Part shown: in pieces, positions 30,756-39,949 of the stretch
Position numbering within the stretch: position 1 is the first letter of the stretch
How the letters are laid out: the number at the start of each line of letters is the position of its first letter
NCBI RefSeq assembly: GCF_003931565.1
Contig: NZ_RRYI01000002.1
Location: 1 to 64,000, forward strand
Source: Caulobacter sp. 602-1
GTDB lineage: Bacteria; Pseudomonadota; Alphaproteobacteria; Caulobacterales; Caulobacteraceae
Length of the DNA: 64,000 nt
Reading direction: 5' to 3'
The notes under the pieces: generated by a model
Seen by the model: only the letters and a program-made list of their open reading frames with translations
What the model was told of the DNA's origin: nothing
Databases searched by the model: none
Made by a program: the position numbers and the translations under genes

Positions 30756-31720
30756 AGCCAGCCCGTCTTGCGGAACCGCCGGTACAGCAGCCCGCAGACC
30801 GCCACGATCACGACCAGCACGCCGTAGTAGCCGTATTCCCACTTCAGCTCGGGCATGTGCTCGAAGTTCATGCCGTAGATCCCGGCCACCGCCGTCGGCA
30901 CGGCCAGGATGGCGGCCCAGGCGGCCAGCTGGCGGGTGATCACGCCCTGGCGCTGCTGTTCCAGCAGGCTGCTGATTTCGAACACGAAGGTCAGCACCTC
31001 GCGCAGGCCGTCGACCAGGATCTCGGTGCGCTGGATGTGATCGCGGACGTCGCGGAAATAGGGCCGCACCTCGCTGTCGATGCAGGGCAGATCGTGATGC
31101 TCCAGCGCGCTGACCACCTGGGTCATGGGGCCGAGCAGCTTCTTGAACTTCATCAGCGCCCGGCGAAGATTGAAGATGCGGGCGATCTCCGCGCGGCTGA
31201 GAAAGGCGTCCAACGCCCGCCGCTCGAAGGCGACCAGCTCTTCCTCGATGGCGTCGACGACGGGCATGTAGCCGTCGACGATGAAGTCCAGCACCGCGTG
31301 CAGCACGTAGTCGACGCCGTGCGCCAGCAGGGCCGGGGCGGCCTCCAGCTGGGCCCGCAGTTCGGTGTGAGCCCGCGCCGAGCCGTGGCGGACGGTGATC
31401 AGGTGGCGGCGACCGACGAAGAAGTCGGTCTCGCCATATTCGATGTGGTCATTGTCCAGGCGCGCGGTCTTGGCGACGACGAACAGCTGGTCGCCATAGA
31501 CGTCGACCTTCGGCGTCTGGCGGGCGTTCAGCGCGTCCTCGATCGCCAGCGGGTGCAGATCGAAGGCCTGCTGCAGCACGCGCAGCTCGCCTTCGTCGGG
31601 TTCCACCAGGCCGATCCAGACGAACTCGCCGTCGCGCGGCCGCAGGCCGTCCGGATCGTCCAGGCTGATCGGGCGGACGGCCTGGCCGGCGACATAGGCG
31701 TTGGCGGCGACGACGCTCAC
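30752..31720 (-). CDS. corA: CorA-family magnesium/divalent cation transporter
   Basis: 322 residues. The long cytoplasmic alpha/beta N-domain ends in a stalk helix (DGLREVLTFVFEISSLLEQQ). It is followed by two C-terminal membrane helices, with the selectivity motif GMN (YGMNFEHMPEL) between them and the positively charged tail YRRFRKTGWL. This is the CorA pentameric channel layout. The start is a GTG at 31720, since no ATG occurs in frame near the family's usual beginning. It lies 17 bases after the deaminase stop on the same strand, so they probably form one operon. Confidence 0.93.
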   Translation of the reverse strand: MSVVAANAYVAGQAVRPISLDDPDGLRPRDGEFVWIGLVEPDEGELRVLQQAFDLHPLAIEDALNARQTPKVDVYGDQLFVVAKTARLDNDHIEYGETDFFVGRRHLITVRHGSARAHTELRAQLEAAPALLAHGVDYVLHAVLDFIVDGYMPVVDAIEEELVAFERRALDAFLSRAEIARIFNLRRALMKFKKLLGPMTQVVSALEHHDLPCIDSEVRPYFRDVRDHIQRTEILVDGLREVLTFVFEISSLLEQQRQGVITRQLAAWAAILAVPTAVAGIYGMNFEHMPELKWEYGYYGVLVVIVAVCGLLYRRFRKTGWL

Positions 31721-31737
31721 GGGTGGGGCTCTTGGGG

Positions 31738-32757
31738 CTAGTGGCTGGCCGCGTAGGCCTCGACCTTGGCCACCCGCTCGGCCTTCTCGGCTTCGGTCAG
31801 GAACGAGCCGGTGAAGCTGTTCTTGGCCAGGGTGACGATCTCTTCGCGGGTCAGGCCCACGGCGCCGGCGGTGGCCATGTAGTTCTCCAGCAGGTAGCCG
31901 CCGAAATAGGCCGGATCGTCGGAGTTCACGGTCGCCTTCAGGCCCAGGGAGAGCATCTTTTTCAGCGGATGGACGTCCAGGCTGGGCACGCCGCACAGCT
32001 TCAGGTTCGACAGCGGGCAGACGGTCAGGGTCGTCCCGTCCTTGACCAGGCGCGCGGTCAGGGCCTCGTCCTCGAGGGCGCGGTTGCCGTGGTCGATGCG
32101 GTCGACCTTCACCAGGTCGATGGCTTCCCAGACATAGGCCGGCGGGCCTTCCTCGCCGGCATGGGCCACGACCTTGAGGCCGAGGTCCCGGGCGGCTTGC
32201 ATGACGCGGGCGAACTTGGCCGGCGGGTGGCCGACCTCGGAGCTGTCCAGGCCGACGCCGGCGATCTTGTCCAGCCAGGGCTTGGCCTGCTCCAGGGTCT
32301 CGAAGGCGGCCTCTTCCGACAGGTGGCGCAGGAAGCAGAGGATCAGCTTGGAGGTGACGCCCAGCGTCTTCTCGGCCTCGTCCATGCCGGCCAGCAGGCC
32401 CTTCATCACCGTGTCGAAGGCGATGCCGCGATCGGTGTGGGTCTGGGGGTCGAAGAAGATCTCGGCGTGGGTCCCGCCGTCGGCGGCCAGGCGCTTGAAA
32501 TAGGCCAGGGCCAGGTCCTTGAAGTCGGCCTCGGTGATCAGCACCCCCGCGCCCTGGTAGTAGATGTCCAGGAAGTCCTGCAGGTTCGAGAAGGCGTAGG
32601 CGGCCCGGATCTCGTCCACCGACTTGAAGGGCAGGGTGATCCCGTTGCGCTGGGCCAGCTCGAACATCAGCTCGGGCTCGAGGCTGCCCTCGATGTGCAT
32701 GTGCAATTCGGCTTTCGGGAGGCCGCGGACGAAGTCGGTAAAGGCGGTGTCGATCAT
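31738..32757 (-). CDS. Adenine deaminase-like amidohydrolase (adenosine deaminase superfamily)
   Basis: 339 residues. Zinc and catalytic motifs are in order: AELHMHIEGSL (metal HxH), HAGEEGPP (His and the catalytic Glu), RIDHGNRA (His) and NSDDPAYFG (Asp pair). The HAGEEGP form and EGSLEPE match the fungal/bacterial adenine deaminase branch better than true adenosine deaminases, so the likely reaction is adenine to hypoxanthine for purine salvage. The name add is commonly given to both. The start at 32757 is chosen over 32793 because family similarity begins at MIDTAFTDF. Confidence 0.9.
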   Translation of the reverse strand: MIDTAFTDFVRGLPKAELHMHIEGSLEPELMFELAQRNGITLPFKSVDEIRAAYAFSNLQDFLDIYYQGAGVLITEADFKDLALAYFKRLAADGGTHAEIFFDPQTHTDRGIAFDTVMKGLLAGMDEAEKTLGVTSKLILCFLRHLSEEAAFETLEQAKPWLDKIAGVGLDSSEVGHPPAKFARVMQAARDLGLKVVAHAGEEGPPAYVWEAIDLVKVDRIDHGNRALEDEALTARLVKDGTTLTVCPLSNLKLCGVPSLDVHPLKKMLSLGLKATVNSDDPAYFGGYLLENYMATAGAVGLTREEIVTLAKNSFTGSFLTEAEKAERVAKVEAYAASH

Positions 32758-32794
32758 GCGGACGTTATGAGCCTCCCTAGCGACGCCTTTCAAC

Positions 32795-32824
32795 TGTCAT
32801 CCCATGCTTTGTGCGCGGGACCCG
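32795..32824. repeat. Fragment of the intergenic palindromic repeat
   Basis: TGTCATCCC (32795-32803) followed by GCGC and GGGACCCG (ending at 32824) follows the left half of the repeat at 27449-27555, without the right half. It lies between the deaminase and pirin genes. Confidence 0.4.
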
Positions 32825-32861
32825 TCCGTCCGCCGCCAGTGCGGAGAGGACAGGCGCCTGC

Positions 32862-33755
32862 CTAGAGCGGTTGCGGCGTCTTCGGCGGGCCTTCCGGCAA
32901 CGGAATGAACTCGTCGTGGTCGAGGTCGGGCAGCTTCATGCGGCCAGCCTTCCAGTCGGCCTTGGCCTGCTCGATGCGGTCCTTTGACGAGGAGACGAAG
33001 TTCCACTCCATGAAACGCGGGCCGATCGGCTCGCCGCCCAGCAGCATGACGGTCGAGCGCTCCAGCGCCTTGAACACCACGGTCTCGCCCGGCGCGAAGA
33101 CGGCCATCTGCAGGGCCGAGAGCTCGCGGCCGTCGACCTCGACCCGGCCGTCGGCGACATAGGCCGCGCGCTCGGAATATTCGGCTGGCAGGGCCGCGGT
33201 CGCGCCCGGCTCGAGCTCCCAGTGGACGTAGAACAGCGGCGAGAACACCGGCACATTGGCCTTGGCGCCGAACGCCTCGCCGGCGATCAGCCGCGCCTTC
33301 AGCCCGCCGCTCTCGTAGGACGGCAGCTCGGCCTGGCCTTCGTGGTGGCTGAAGCTGGGGGCGATCTCTTCATATTCCTTGGGCAGGGCGATCCAGGCCT
33401 GCATGCCATCCATGCGGCCGCCCTGGCGGCGCAGGGTCTCGAAGCGTTCGGAGTGGGTGATGCCCGAGCCGGCGGTCATCCAGTTGACCTCGCCCGGCTT
33501 GATCACGGTCTCGGAGCCGACGCTGTCGCGGTGGGTGATCTCTCCCTGGAACAGGTAGGACAGGGTGGAGAGGCCGATGTGCGGATGCGGGCGGACGTCG
33601 GCGCTCTTGGAGAAGCCCGGCGCGAAGTCGGCCGGCCCCATGTGGTCCAGGAAGGTGAACGGGCCGACCATGCGCTTGGCGTGGAAGGGCAGCACGCGGC
33701 CAACCTCGAAGTTTCCGATGTCGTGACGGCGGGCTTCGATGACGAGGTCGATCAT
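32862..33755 (-). CDS. Pirin-family protein
   Basis: 297 residues with the bicupin pirin fold. The metal ligands of the N-terminal cupin are visible: RPHPHIG (two His), then ITHSERFE (His and Glu). Pirins are iron proteins; bacterial members act as quercetin dioxygenases or redox modulators. The strand partner upstream is an MHS transporter with a 95-base gap and no shared function is evident. Confidence 0.93.
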   Translation of the reverse strand: MIDLVIEARRHDIGNFEVGRVLPFHAKRMVGPFTFLDHMGPADFAPGFSKSADVRPHPHIGLSTLSYLFQGEITHRDSVGSETVIKPGEVNWMTAGSGITHSERFETLRRQGGRMDGMQAWIALPKEYEEIAPSFSHHEGQAELPSYESGGLKARLIAGEAFGAKANVPVFSPLFYVHWELEPGATAALPAEYSERAAYVADGRVEVDGRELSALQMAVFAPGETVVFKALERSTVMLLGGEPIGPRFMEWNFVSSSKDRIEQAKADWKAGRMKLPDLDHDEFIPLPEGPPKTPQPL

Positions 33756-33850
33756 GGGGCGGCTCCGGGAAGGAATAAGCGGAACTTAGCTGGGACAAGA
33801 CCGCCGCGTCTTGTGCAAAGCCGGCAATGCAAGGTTCGCGTTTTTGAACC

Positions 33851-35128
33851 CTACAGCGTGTCGGCGGCCTTCTTCAGCGGCAGCAGCGCCAGCAGGCTGA
33901 TCGCGCCCGCGCCGGCGAGATACAGGCCGACCAGCTTCAGGCCGCCGTGCGTCGCCAGGGCCTGGGCGATGGCCGGGGTCATGCCGCCGCCGATCACCCC
34001 GCCGACATTGAAGGCGATCGACGAGCCGGTATAGCGCACCCGCGCCGGAAACAGGCTGGGCAGCCAGGCCCCCAGCGGGCCATAGACCAGGCCCATGACC
34101 ACCAGGGCCAGGGACAGAAAGGCGCCGATCGTCCAGAGCGAGCCCGAGCCCATCATCGGCGCCAGGGCCGCGCCGGCGGCGATGGTCAGCAGCGAGCCGG
34201 CCATCAGCACGCGGCGCGGGCTGGTCTTGTCGGCCCAGTAGCCGGCCCAGACGATGCCGCCGGCCATGAACAGGATGGCGACCAGCAGCACGCCCAGGAA
34301 CACCTGGCGGTCATAGCCGAGGGCCGTGACGCCGTAGCCCAGCGAGAAGGCGGTGGTCAGGTAGAAGAGCGCGAAGCAGGCGACGACGGCGAACGTGCCG
34401 CCGATCGTCTCGCGGGCGTGGGTCTTCAGCAGCTCAGCCACCGGCACGTGCGGCGGCGGGGCGGCGTGGGCGGCGGCCTGGAAGGCGGGCGTCTCGGTCA
34501 GCTTGAGGCGGATCCACAGGCCGACCCCGACCAGCAGGATGCTGCCCAGGAACGGCAGTCGCCAGCCCCAGCTCTGGAACTGCTCCGGCGTCAGGACGGC
34601 GCCCAGAGCCAGGAACAGGCCATTGGCGGCGATGAAGCCCACCGGCGCGCCCAGCTGCGGGAACATGCCGAAGCGCGCGCGGAAGCCGGGCGGGGCGTTC
34701 TCCACCGCCAGCAGGGCCGCGCCGCCCCACTCGCCGCCCAGGCCAAAGCCCTGGCCGAAGCGCAGCAGGCACAGCAGGAACGGCGCGACCCAGCCGGCCG
34801 TGGCGTAGGTCGGCAGGAAGGCCACCAGCAGGGTCGAGCCGCCCATGATCAACAGCGAGGCCACCAGGGTCGACTTGCGCCCGATGCGGTCCCCGAAATG
34901 GCCGAACACGATCGAGCCCAGCGGGCGGGCGATGAAGGCCACGCTCAGGCTGGCGTAGGAGGCCAGGAGCTGCATGGCCGGCGAACTGGCGGGAAAGAAC
35001 AGCGGCCCGAACACCAGGGAGGCGGCGGTCGCGTAGATATAGAAGTCGTAGAACTCGACCGCCGTGCCGATCAGGCTGGCGGCCAGCACGCGTCGCGTCG
35101 ACGCGCCGGCGGCGCTCGATGGGGCCAT
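33851..35128 (-). CDS. MFS transporter, metabolite:H+ symporter (MHS) type
   Basis: 425 residues, 12 predicted membrane segments. The start of helix 1 (IGTAVEFYDFYIY), the loop 2-3 motif GHFGDRIGRKSTLV and the FIARPLGSIVFG segment are characteristic of the MHS group (ShiA, ProP, alpha-ketoglutarate permeases). Substrate is probably a dicarboxylate, betaine or aromatic acid but cannot be fixed. The ATG at 35128 is chosen: it follows GGGGAGAGG by 5 bases. A TTG 15 bases upstream is the only earlier alternative. Confidence 0.93.
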   Translation of the reverse strand: MAPSSAAGASTRRVLAASLIGTAVEFYDFYIYATAASLVFGPLFFPASSPAMQLLASYASLSVAFIARPLGSIVFGHFGDRIGRKSTLVASLLIMGGSTLLVAFLPTYATAGWVAPFLLCLLRFGQGFGLGGEWGGAALLAVENAPPGFRARFGMFPQLGAPVGFIAANGLFLALGAVLTPEQFQSWGWRLPFLGSILLVGVGLWIRLKLTETPAFQAAAHAAPPPHVPVAELLKTHARETIGGTFAVVACFALFYLTTAFSLGYGVTALGYDRQVFLGVLLVAILFMAGGIVWAGYWADKTSPRRVLMAGSLLTIAAGAALAPMMGSGSLWTIGAFLSLALVVMGLVYGPLGAWLPSLFPARVRYTGSSIAFNVGGVIGGGMTPAIAQALATHGGLKLVGLYLAGAGAISLLALLPLKKAADTL

Positions 35129-35198
35129 CTGGCCTCTCCCCAAGGTGTCGGAAGATCGACGCGGACGACTCCAGGGCCGCCACGCGCCGTCGTGAGGA

Positions 35199-35696
35199 TC
35201 AGCCCAGCGGGCTGACGTACGGGCTCACCAGACCCAGCGGCACGGCCGTCGAGTTCTTGACGCCGCGGATGACGATGCGGCTCTCGATGTTGCTGACCAG
35301 GCCCAGCGACAGCAGCTTCTCGCGCAGGAACTCGTCGAAGGCGCGCATGTCGCGGGTGACGATGCGCATCTCGTAGTCAGCCGCGCCGGTGACGGTGGCG
35401 CACTGCACGACCTCGGCCCACTTGGCGACGGCCTGCTCGAACGTGTCCAGATTTTCCTTGGTCGGAAGGGACAGCTTGACGGTGCAATAGACTTCGAAGC
35501 CCAGACCCAGCTTTTCGCGGTCCAGGATCGTGACGCGACGCTGGATGACGCCGGCGTCTTCCAGGCGCTTGATCCGGCGCCAGCACGGGCTGGACGAGAG
35601 GCCGACTCGTTCGGCGATCTCCGCGACGGACAGTCCGGCGTCGTGTTGGATGAGATCCAGGATCTTGGCATCCACGGCGTCGAGTTGTTCGGACAA
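35199..35696 (-). CDS. Lrp/AsnC-family regulator, divergent from indolepyruvate oxidoreductase
   Basis: 165 residues. The N-terminal HTH reads LDAVDAKILDLIQHDAGLSV ... SSSPCWRRIKRL and the C-terminal RAM/ACT-like domain binds an amino acid or related effector. The start is TTG at 35696, set by a strong GGAGG (core of GGGGGAGGAA) 6-7 bases upstream. No ATG exists at the right place. It is divergent from the indolepyruvate ferredoxin oxidoreductase gene and a perfect TTTGCGCAAA lies between them, so it is likely the local regulator responding to an aromatic or branched amino acid. Confidence 0.92.
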   Translation of the reverse strand: MSEQLDAVDAKILDLIQHDAGLSVAEIAERVGLSSSPCWRRIKRLEDAGVIQRRVTILDREKLGLGFEVYCTVKLSLPTKENLDTFEQAVAKWAEVVQCATVTGAADYEMRIVTRDMRAFDEFLREKLLSLGLVSNIESRIVIRGVKNSTAVPLGLVSPYVSPLG

Positions 35697-35732
35697 GAAA
35701 TTCCTCCCCCAAGCGGGCGTTGACGCTCCAAT

Positions 35733-35794
35733 TTTGCGCAAAGGGGCCCTGAGTCGGGCACGCCTTGGGCAAACAATTTCCGCGCTTCTATAAG
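35733..35794 (+). promoter_or_regulatory. Lrp-site candidate and promoter for indolepyruvate oxidoreductase
   Basis: A perfect 10-bp palindrome TTTGCGCAAA (35733-35742) is followed by a possible -35 TTGGGC (35765-35770), an 18-base spacer and a -10 TATAAG (35789-35794), 45 bases before the ATG. The palindrome lies just upstream of the -35, where an activator would bind. Confidence 0.5.
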
Positions 35795-35838
35795 ATATTG
35801 CGTTACGGGCGAGAAGACCCCGGAGGAAAATTTTTGCC

Positions 35839-38800
35839 ATGCGGCACTCTGAAGTCACTCTCGACGACAAATATGTGCTCGAAGATGGTCGAGCCTTCAT
35901 CACTGGCGTGCAGGCGCTGCTGCGGGTCCTGCTGGATCGCAAGCGTCTCGATCGCCTCGCGGGGCTGAACACGGGGGGCTATCTTTCCGGCTATCGCGGC
36001 TCGCCCCTGGGCGGCCTCGACCAGCAGGCCGCGCGCATCAAGAAGCTGCTGACCGCGCACGACGTGGTCTTCCAGGAAGGCCTGAACGAGGACCTCGCCG
36101 CCACCGCCGTGTGGGGCAGCCAGCAGGCCAATCTCTTCCCCGGCGCGCTTTATGATGGCGTGTTCGGCATGTGGTACGGCAAGGCGCCCGGCGTCGACCG
36201 CACCGGCGACGTCTTCAAGCACGCCAATTTCGCGGGGACCTTCCCGACCGGCGGCGTGCTGGCGGTGGCCGGCGACGACCACGGCTGCAAGAGCTCGACC
36301 CTGCCGTCGCAATCGGAATTCGCCTTCCAGGACTTCGAGATGCCGGTGCTGTCGCCGGCCGACGTTCAGGAAGTGCTGGACTATGGCGTCCTCGGCATCG
36401 CCCTGTCGCGGTTCTCGGGTCTGTGGACGGGCATGATCGCCCTGGCCGACACCATGGACTCGGGCGTGACCATCGATGTTTCGCTGGGCCGCCACCAGGC
36501 TGTCATTCCAGACTTCCCGTTCCCGCCCGGCGGTCTCGGCATCCGGCTGAAGGACCAGCCGATGGAGAAGGAACGGCGGATGCGGCTGCACAAGCTGCCC
36601 GCCGCCCTGGCCTTCGCCCGCGCCAACCACATCGACCGCGTGGTGTTGGGCGCCTCGCACGTGCGCGTCGGCAAGGCGCGCCTGGGCATCGTCTGCCAGG
36701 GCCAGGCCTACAAGGACGTGTTGGAGGCCTTCACGGCCATGGGCATGACCCTGCAGGAAGCCGCCGACCTGGGTGTCTCGATCTACAAGGTCGGCATGCC
36801 CTGGCCGCTGGAGCCGCTGGGCCTGCGCGCCTTCGCCGCCGGCCTCGAGACCCTGATGGTCATCGAGCACAAGCGCGGCCTGATCGAGCCTCAGGCGCGC
36901 GCGGCGCTTTATGATCTCCCCGCCCAGGCGCGTCCGCGCATCATCGGCAAGGTCGACGAACGCGGCGCGCCGCTGCTCTCGGAGCTCGGCTCGTTGTCGG
37001 TGGCCGAAATCGCGCTCGCCATCTACGACCGCCTGCCGGACGGCCCGCACATGGAGCGGGCCCGCGCCTATCTGAACCGCGTTTCGGCCGCCGGCGTCGC
37101 CGCTGTCAGTCTGGCCGCCGACCAGGCCCGCAAGCCGTTCTTCTGCTCGGGCTGCCCGCACAACAGCTCGACCAAGCTGCCGGAGGGCTCGCGCGCCCTG
37201 GCGGGCATCGGCTGCCACTACATGGCCGGGTTCAACGACCCGATGACCGACCTCAACACCCACATGGGCGGCGAAGGCCTGACCTGGGTGGGCGCCGCGC
37301 CGTTCACCAGCGAGAAGCACGTCTTCCAGAACCTGGGCGACGGCACCTACAACCACTCCGGCTCGCTGGCCATTCGCGGCGCGATCGCGGCCAAGGCCAA
37401 CATCACCTACAAGCTGCTCTATAACGACGCCGTCGCCATGACCGGCGGCCAGCGCGCCGAGAGCGGATTCACCCCCGCCCAGATCACCCGCCAGCTGGCG
37501 GCCGAGGGCGTGACCAAGACCGTCATCGTCGTCGACGAGCTGAACCGCTACGAGGGGGTCAACGACCTGGCGCCCGGCGTCGAGGTCTTCCCGCGTTCGG
37601 ACCTGATGCGCGTGCAGGAGATGCTGCGCGACACGGCTGGCGTGACGGTGCTGCTCTACGACCAGACCTGCGCCACCGAAAAGCGCCGCCGTCGCAAGCG
37701 CGGCTCCATGCCCAAGGCGACGAAGCGCGTCTTCATCAATCCGCTGGTCTGCGAAGGCTGCGGCGACTGCTCGGTGAAGTCCAACTGCGTCTCCGTCGAA
37801 CCGCTGGCCACCGAGTTTGGCCGCAAGCGCAAGATCAACCAGTCGTCCTGTAACCAGGACTACAGCTGCGTCGAGGGCTTCTGCCCCTCGTTCGTCACGT
37901 TGGAAGGCGCCGAGAGCGCCCAGGCCAAGAAGACGCCGGCGGCCCTGACCGCCGAGTCGACGCCGCTGCCCGAGTTCGAGCCGCTGACGGGCGTGCGCAA
38001 GATCCTGTTCACGGGCGTGGGCGGCACGGGCGTGACGACCGTGGCCTCGATCCTGGCCATGGCCGCCCATATCGACGGCCGCGCCGGCAGCGTGGTGGAC
38101 ATGACGGGTCTGGCCCAGAAGGGCGGCTCGGTGTTCAGCCACGTCAAGATCGGCGAGACCGAGGAGACCATCGTCGGCGGCCGCGTCCCTGCCGCCAGCG
38201 CCGACGTGCTGATCGCCTGCGACCTGCTGGTGGCGGCCTCGCCCGAGGGCCTGTCGCTCTACGCCAAGGACCGCACCCGCGCCTTCGGCAACAGCGACTT
38301 CGCCCCCACGGCCGACTTCGTCACCAGCCGCGACGTCAAGTTCGACAGCGGCGCCATGGCGCGCCGGGTCAAGGGCGCGACCAACACCTTCGACGCCTGC
38401 CCGGCCCAGCGCCTGGCCGAGACCGAGTTCGGCGACGCCATCTACGCCAACATGATCATGGTCGGATTCGCCTGGCAGCGCGGGGTGATCCCGGTTTCCA
38501 GCCGCGCCCTCTATCGCGCCATCAAGCTGAACGGCGTCGACGCCGAGGCCAATTTGCAGGCCTTCGAACTGGGCCGCCGCGTGGCCCACGACCCGGCCTC
38601 GATCACCGTCAAGGAAGACAAGGTCGCCACGCCTGAGACCCTGCCGCTGGACGAGCTGATCGCCCACCGCGTCAAGGAACTGACCGCCTACCAGAACGCC
38701 GCCTACGCCCAGCGCTACGCGGACAAGGTGGCCAAGGTTCGCAGCGCCGAAGCCGCCATCGGCGGTGAGGCCCTGACCCGCGCGGCGGCGGTCAACCTCT

Positions 38801-39270
38801 ACAAGCTGATGGCCTACAAGGACGAGTACGAGGTCGCTCGTCTGTACACGGACGGTCGTTTCAAGGCCGAGTTGGCCGGGACCTTCAAGGGCGGCAAGGC
38901 CAAGGTCTGGCTCTCGCCGCCGCTGCTGGCGCCCAAGGGGCCGGACGGCAAGCCCAAGAAGATCGCCTTCGGCGGCTGGATGCTCGACGCCGCCTTCCCG
39001 ATGATGGCGAAGATGAAGGGCCTGCGAGGCGGCCCGCTCGACATCTTCGGCCACACCGAGGAGCGCAGGATGGAGCGCGGCCTGATGACGTCCTACGAGA
39101 CGACCCTCGACCGCCTGGCCGCCGGCCTCTCCCAGGAGAGCCTGCCGCTGGCGGTGAAGATCGCCGAGATCCCGCAGCAGATCCGCGGCTACGGCCACGT
39201 CAAGGACGCCTCGGTGGTCACGGCCAAGGCGGCGGAGGCCAAGCTGTGGGCGCAGTGGGGCGGTAGCTGA
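35839..39270 (+). CDS. Indolepyruvate ferredoxin oxidoreductase (fused subunits)
   Basis: 1143 residues, the one-chain form of the enzyme that oxidatively decarboxylates aryl-pyruvates to acyl-CoA using thiamine diphosphate and iron-sulfur clusters. Visible parts: N-terminal pyrimidine-binding region (TGGYLSGYRGSPLGGLDQQA), ThDP-binding region (YNHSGSLAIRGA and LYNDAVAMTGGQ), the cluster-type cysteine region CEGCGDC at ~638-644 with further Cys around CNQDYSCVEGFC, and the gamma-like domain from ~725 (TGVGGTGVTTVASIL). It acts in degradation of aromatic amino acids. A GGAGGA lies about 12 bases before the ATG, slightly farther than ideal. Confidence 0.95.
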   Translation: MRHSEVTLDDKYVLEDGRAFITGVQALLRVLLDRKRLDRLAGLNTGGYLSGYRGSPLGGLDQQAARIKKLLTAHDVVFQEGLNEDLAATAVWGSQQANLFPGALYDGVFGMWYGKAPGVDRTGDVFKHANFAGTFPTGGVLAVAGDDHGCKSSTLPSQSEFAFQDFEMPVLSPADVQEVLDYGVLGIALSRFSGLWTGMIALADTMDSGVTIDVSLGRHQAVIPDFPFPPGGLGIRLKDQPMEKERRMRLHKLPAALAFARANHIDRVVLGASHVRVGKARLGIVCQGQAYKDVLEAFTAMGMTLQEAADLGVSIYKVGMPWPLEPLGLRAFAAGLETLMVIEHKRGLIEPQARAALYDLPAQARPRIIGKVDERGAPLLSELGSLSVAEIALAIYDRLPDGPHMERARAYLNRVSAAGVAAVSLAADQARKPFFCSGCPHNSSTKLPEGSRALAGIGCHYMAGFNDPMTDLNTHMGGEGLTWVGAAPFTSEKHVFQNLGDGTYNHSGSLAIRGAIAAKANITYKLLYNDAVAMTGGQRAESGFTPAQITRQLAAEGVTKTVIVVDELNRYEGVNDLAPGVEVFPRSDLMRVQEMLRDTAGVTVLLYDQTCATEKRRRRKRGSMPKATKRVFINPLVCEGCGDCSVKSNCVSVEPLATEFGRKRKINQSSCNQDYSCVEGFCPSFVTLEGAESAQAKKTPAALTAESTPLPEFEPLTGVRKILFTGVGGTGVTTVASILAMAAHIDGRAGSVVDMTGLAQKGGSVFSHVKIGETEETIVGGRVPAASADVLIACDLLVAASPEGLSLYAKDRTRAFGNSDFAPTADFVTSRDVKFDSGAMARRVKGATNTFDACPAQRLAETEFGDAIYANMIMVGFAWQRGVIPVSSRALYRAIKLNGVDAEANLQAFELGRRVAHDPASITVKEDKVATPETLPLDELIAHRVKELTAYQNAAYAQRYADKVAKVRSAEAAIGGEALTRAAAVNLYKLMAYKDEYEVARLYTDGRFKAELAGTFKGGKAKVWLSPPLLAPKGPDGKPKKIAFGGWMLDAAFPMMAKMKGLRGGPLDIFGHTEERRMERGLMTSYETTLDRLAAGLSQESLPLAVKIAEIPQQIRGYGHVKDASVVTAKAAEAKLWAQWGGS

Positions 39271-39288
39271 CCACCGTATCGTGGCGGG

Positions 39289-39305
39289 AAGTCTGTGATA
39301 GACTT
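39289..39305. promoter_or_regulatory. Inverted repeat before parD (autoregulation candidate)
   Basis: AAGTCT (39289-39294), 5 bases, AGACTT (39300-39305) lies 6 bases before the parD-like ATG. The position suits a ParD-type repressor site. Confidence 0.4.
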
Positions 39306-39311
39306 TCCATC

Positions 39312-39617
39312 ATGAACAAGCCGGTTCGCGACGCTTCGGTTTCAGTGACCCTTCCCAGCAGCGCGGTGGAGGAACTTAGCGCGCGCGTCGCCTCGGGAGA
39401 GTTCGGCAGCCTGGATGAGGCCGTCACGGCCGCGCTCCTGGAGCTTGAGCACTTTCGCGCCGTCGAATTGGTTGGGGGCGAGGCGGCGTTTCAGGCTCTG
39501 GCGGGGCGGATCGAAGCCGATTCCGAAGCGCATGTCGGCGAGGTCGACGCTTTCGAGTTCCTGCATGCGCTGAAAGACGAATATGAGCGCTTTGCCGCCC
39601 AGGGCGACCGCGCTTGA
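39312..39617 (+). CDS. ParD-like antitoxin
   Basis: 101 residues. The N-terminal strand and two helices (SVSVTLPSSAVEELSARVAS ... FGSLDEAVTAALLEL) fit the ribbon-helix-helix of ParD/CopG antitoxins. The C-terminal half would wrap the toxin. The stop codon overlaps the TTG start of the downstream ParE-like gene (TTGA), a normal coupling for a type II toxin-antitoxin operon. An operator-like inverted repeat precedes it. Confidence 0.85.
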   Translation: MNKPVRDASVSVTLPSSAVEELSARVASGEFGSLDEAVTAALLELEHFRAVELVGGEAAFQALAGRIEADSEAHVGEVDAFEFLHALKDEYERFAAQGDRA

Positions 39618-39901
39618 AGCCAGTGCGTCTCAGCGCGCTGGCCGCTAAGGAAATCCGCCGGATAGGCGAGGACATAAAGCGCGATAAGCCCCAGGCCGCA
39701 GTGGCTTTCGTGGCTCAGCTGCTTAAGCGCTGCGAGAGTGTGGCCAACGCGCCTGAAGGCTACGGACTGAATCCGCAATACGGCTCCGCCGTACGCGGTG
39801 TAACAGTTTCGCCCTATGTGATCCTGTATCGGATACGAGCAACGGACATCCTTATCCTCAGTGTCCGGCATGGCGCGCGCAGGCCGGTGGCGCTGAAATG
39901 A
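39614..39901 (+). CDS. ParE-family toxin
   Basis: 95 residues from a TTG start overlapping the antitoxin stop. The RelE/ParE signature is present: LSALAAKEIRRIGEDIKR near the start, GYGLNPQYGSAVRGV in the middle, and PYVILYRIRATDILILSVRHGAR at the end, with the terminal arginines typical of ParE. ParE toxins poison DNA gyrase; other members of the superfamily are mRNases. Assignment to ParE rather than RelE is based on the YVILYRI...RHGAR ending. Confidence 0.87.
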   Translation: MKPVRLSALAAKEIRRIGEDIKRDKPQAAVAFVAQLLKRCESVANAPEGYGLNPQYGSAVRGVTVSPYVILYRIRATDILILSVRHGARRPVALK

Positions 39902-39949
39902 TCAGGGACCTGCGTGGCGCGCTCCGGGGTTCGTGCTAGGCTTCCCGCC

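Noticed and set aside
35803..39198. A very long antisense open frame opposite the indolepyruvate oxidoreductase gene
   Set aside because: It is the mirror frame of a well-conserved GC-rich gene, is rich in Arg/Gly/His/Gln and shows no family motifs. The sense gene has clear domains.
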